Origin: Acidobacteriaceae bacterium
GTDB lineage: Bacteria; Acidobacteriota; Terriglobia; Terriglobales; Acidobacteriaceae
DNA length: 5,367 nt
Direction: 5' to 3'
Assembly (NCBI GenBank): GCA_027307295.1
Contig: DAHUXF010000221.1
Location: forward strand, 1-5,367
The position numbers and the translations under genes were made by a program. The notes under the pieces are model-generated. The model was given only the letters and a program-made list of their open reading frames with translations. It searched no databases and had not been told where the DNA came from. The stretch's first letter is position 1. Each line of letters starts with the position of its first letter. Of the stretch, positions 5,019 through 5,367 are shown one piece after another.

Positions 5019-5367
5019 TTAGCGCGGTTGAGGACCTAGGTGGCCGGGAAGCCCTTTTAACCCGTCAATCTCATTGGCAAACTGCTCCAGAAGTTTTTCT
5101 GGTTTCATGCCTTGTTCCCGCATTTTGCGCAAACTTAGAGCGTCGTGCCGTTTCGCCAGCCGGGTATTTTTCTCATCGCGCATCAACGGACAGTGGAAAT
5201 ATGCCGGCATTCGATGTCCCAGGGCTGACATCAGCAATCGTTGCCGTGCCGTGCTTTTGAGCAGATCGGCGCCGCGCACTATTTCAGTCATCTGCATGGC
5301 GGCATCGTCCACCACCACGGCCAGTTGATATGCCGGGATGTCATCTCGCCGCCAGAGCAGAAAATCA
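5019..5367 (-). CDS. gluQ: Glutamyl-Q tRNA(Asp) synthetase, C-terminal part (window-truncated)
   Basis: GluQ (YadB) activates glutamate and attaches it to queuosine at position 34 of tRNA-Asp in the cytosol. It is a shortened paralogue of the GluRS catalytic core without the anticodon-binding domain. The window holds the last 115 residues; the family is usually about 300 aa, so the start and the N-terminal HIGH-type motif lie beyond base 5367. Diagnostic segments are DFLLWRRDDIPAYQLAVVVD (visible residues 1-20), then TEIVRGADLLKST (27-39), and a KMSKS-like signature reading RLAKRHDALSLRKMREQG (69-86). 'AYQLAVVVDD' with 'VRGADLL' matches GluQ better than full GluRS, which normally continues into a long C-terminal domain; here the protein ends about 30 residues after the signature. 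The gene runs toward the repeat patch. No strong terminator follows its TAA at 5019-5021. Confidence 0.9.
   Translation of the reverse strand, partial: DFLLWRRDDIPAYQLAVVVDDAAMQMTEIVRGADLLKSTARQRLLMSALGHRMPAYFHCPLMRDEKNTRLAKRHDALSLRKMREQGMKPEKLLEQFANEIDGLKGLPGHLGPQPR

Noticed and set aside
5002..5019. Small stem (ACAGC / GCTGT) at the end of gluQ as a terminator
   Set aside because: It has only five base pairs, touches the stop codon and has no T-run, so it is too weak to call.

Overview
The window looks like ordinary chromosome from a free-living Gram-negative bacterium with a large secretome, most probably a soil Acidobacteriota. This is an inference from gene content (a YncE-type surface propeller, an Asp-box sialidase-fold protein, a carboxypeptidase Q-like M28 peptidase and a short 'RGKVIEF' protein) and from intergenic decamer repeats. 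No rRNA or other taxonomic marker is present. No phage, CRISPR, transposase, tRNA or rRNA was found.

Layout: (1) 95-1069 (+), a secreted seven-bladed YncE-like beta-propeller. (2) A hairpin at 1095-1122 lies between this gene and the convergent next one. (3) 1188-2576 (-), a secreted protein with six Asp-boxes, carrying an in-frame 30-bp tandem duplication. (4) 2577-2718, a divergent promoter region with a perfect TATAAT box and a 14-bp tandem repeat. (5) 2719-4302 (+), a secreted zinc metallopeptidase of family M28 with all metal ligands present. (6) 4303-4571, no confident gene; it holds a strong GGGCCC hairpin and possible small-gene debris. (7) 4572-4721 (+), a 49-residue gene with a good ribosome binding site. 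(8) 4722-5018, non-coding, packed with four kinds of short repeat with 8-11 bp periods. (9) 5019-5367 (-), the C-terminal part of glutamyl-Q tRNA(Asp) synthetase (GluQ), cut by the window end.

The three large genes are oriented +, -, + and are not one operon. They share only a predicted export route: each starts with a signal peptide and two are propellers. The peptidase could trim peptides in the periplasm or outside the cell, while the propellers probably bind or scaffold something unknown. GluQ is an unrelated tRNA-modification gene.

I see no clear new multi-gene system. The items most worth a second look are the small 'RGKVIEF' gene, the composite repeat patch beside gluQ, the in-frame repeat inside the sialidase-fold gene and the tandem repeat in the divergent promoter.
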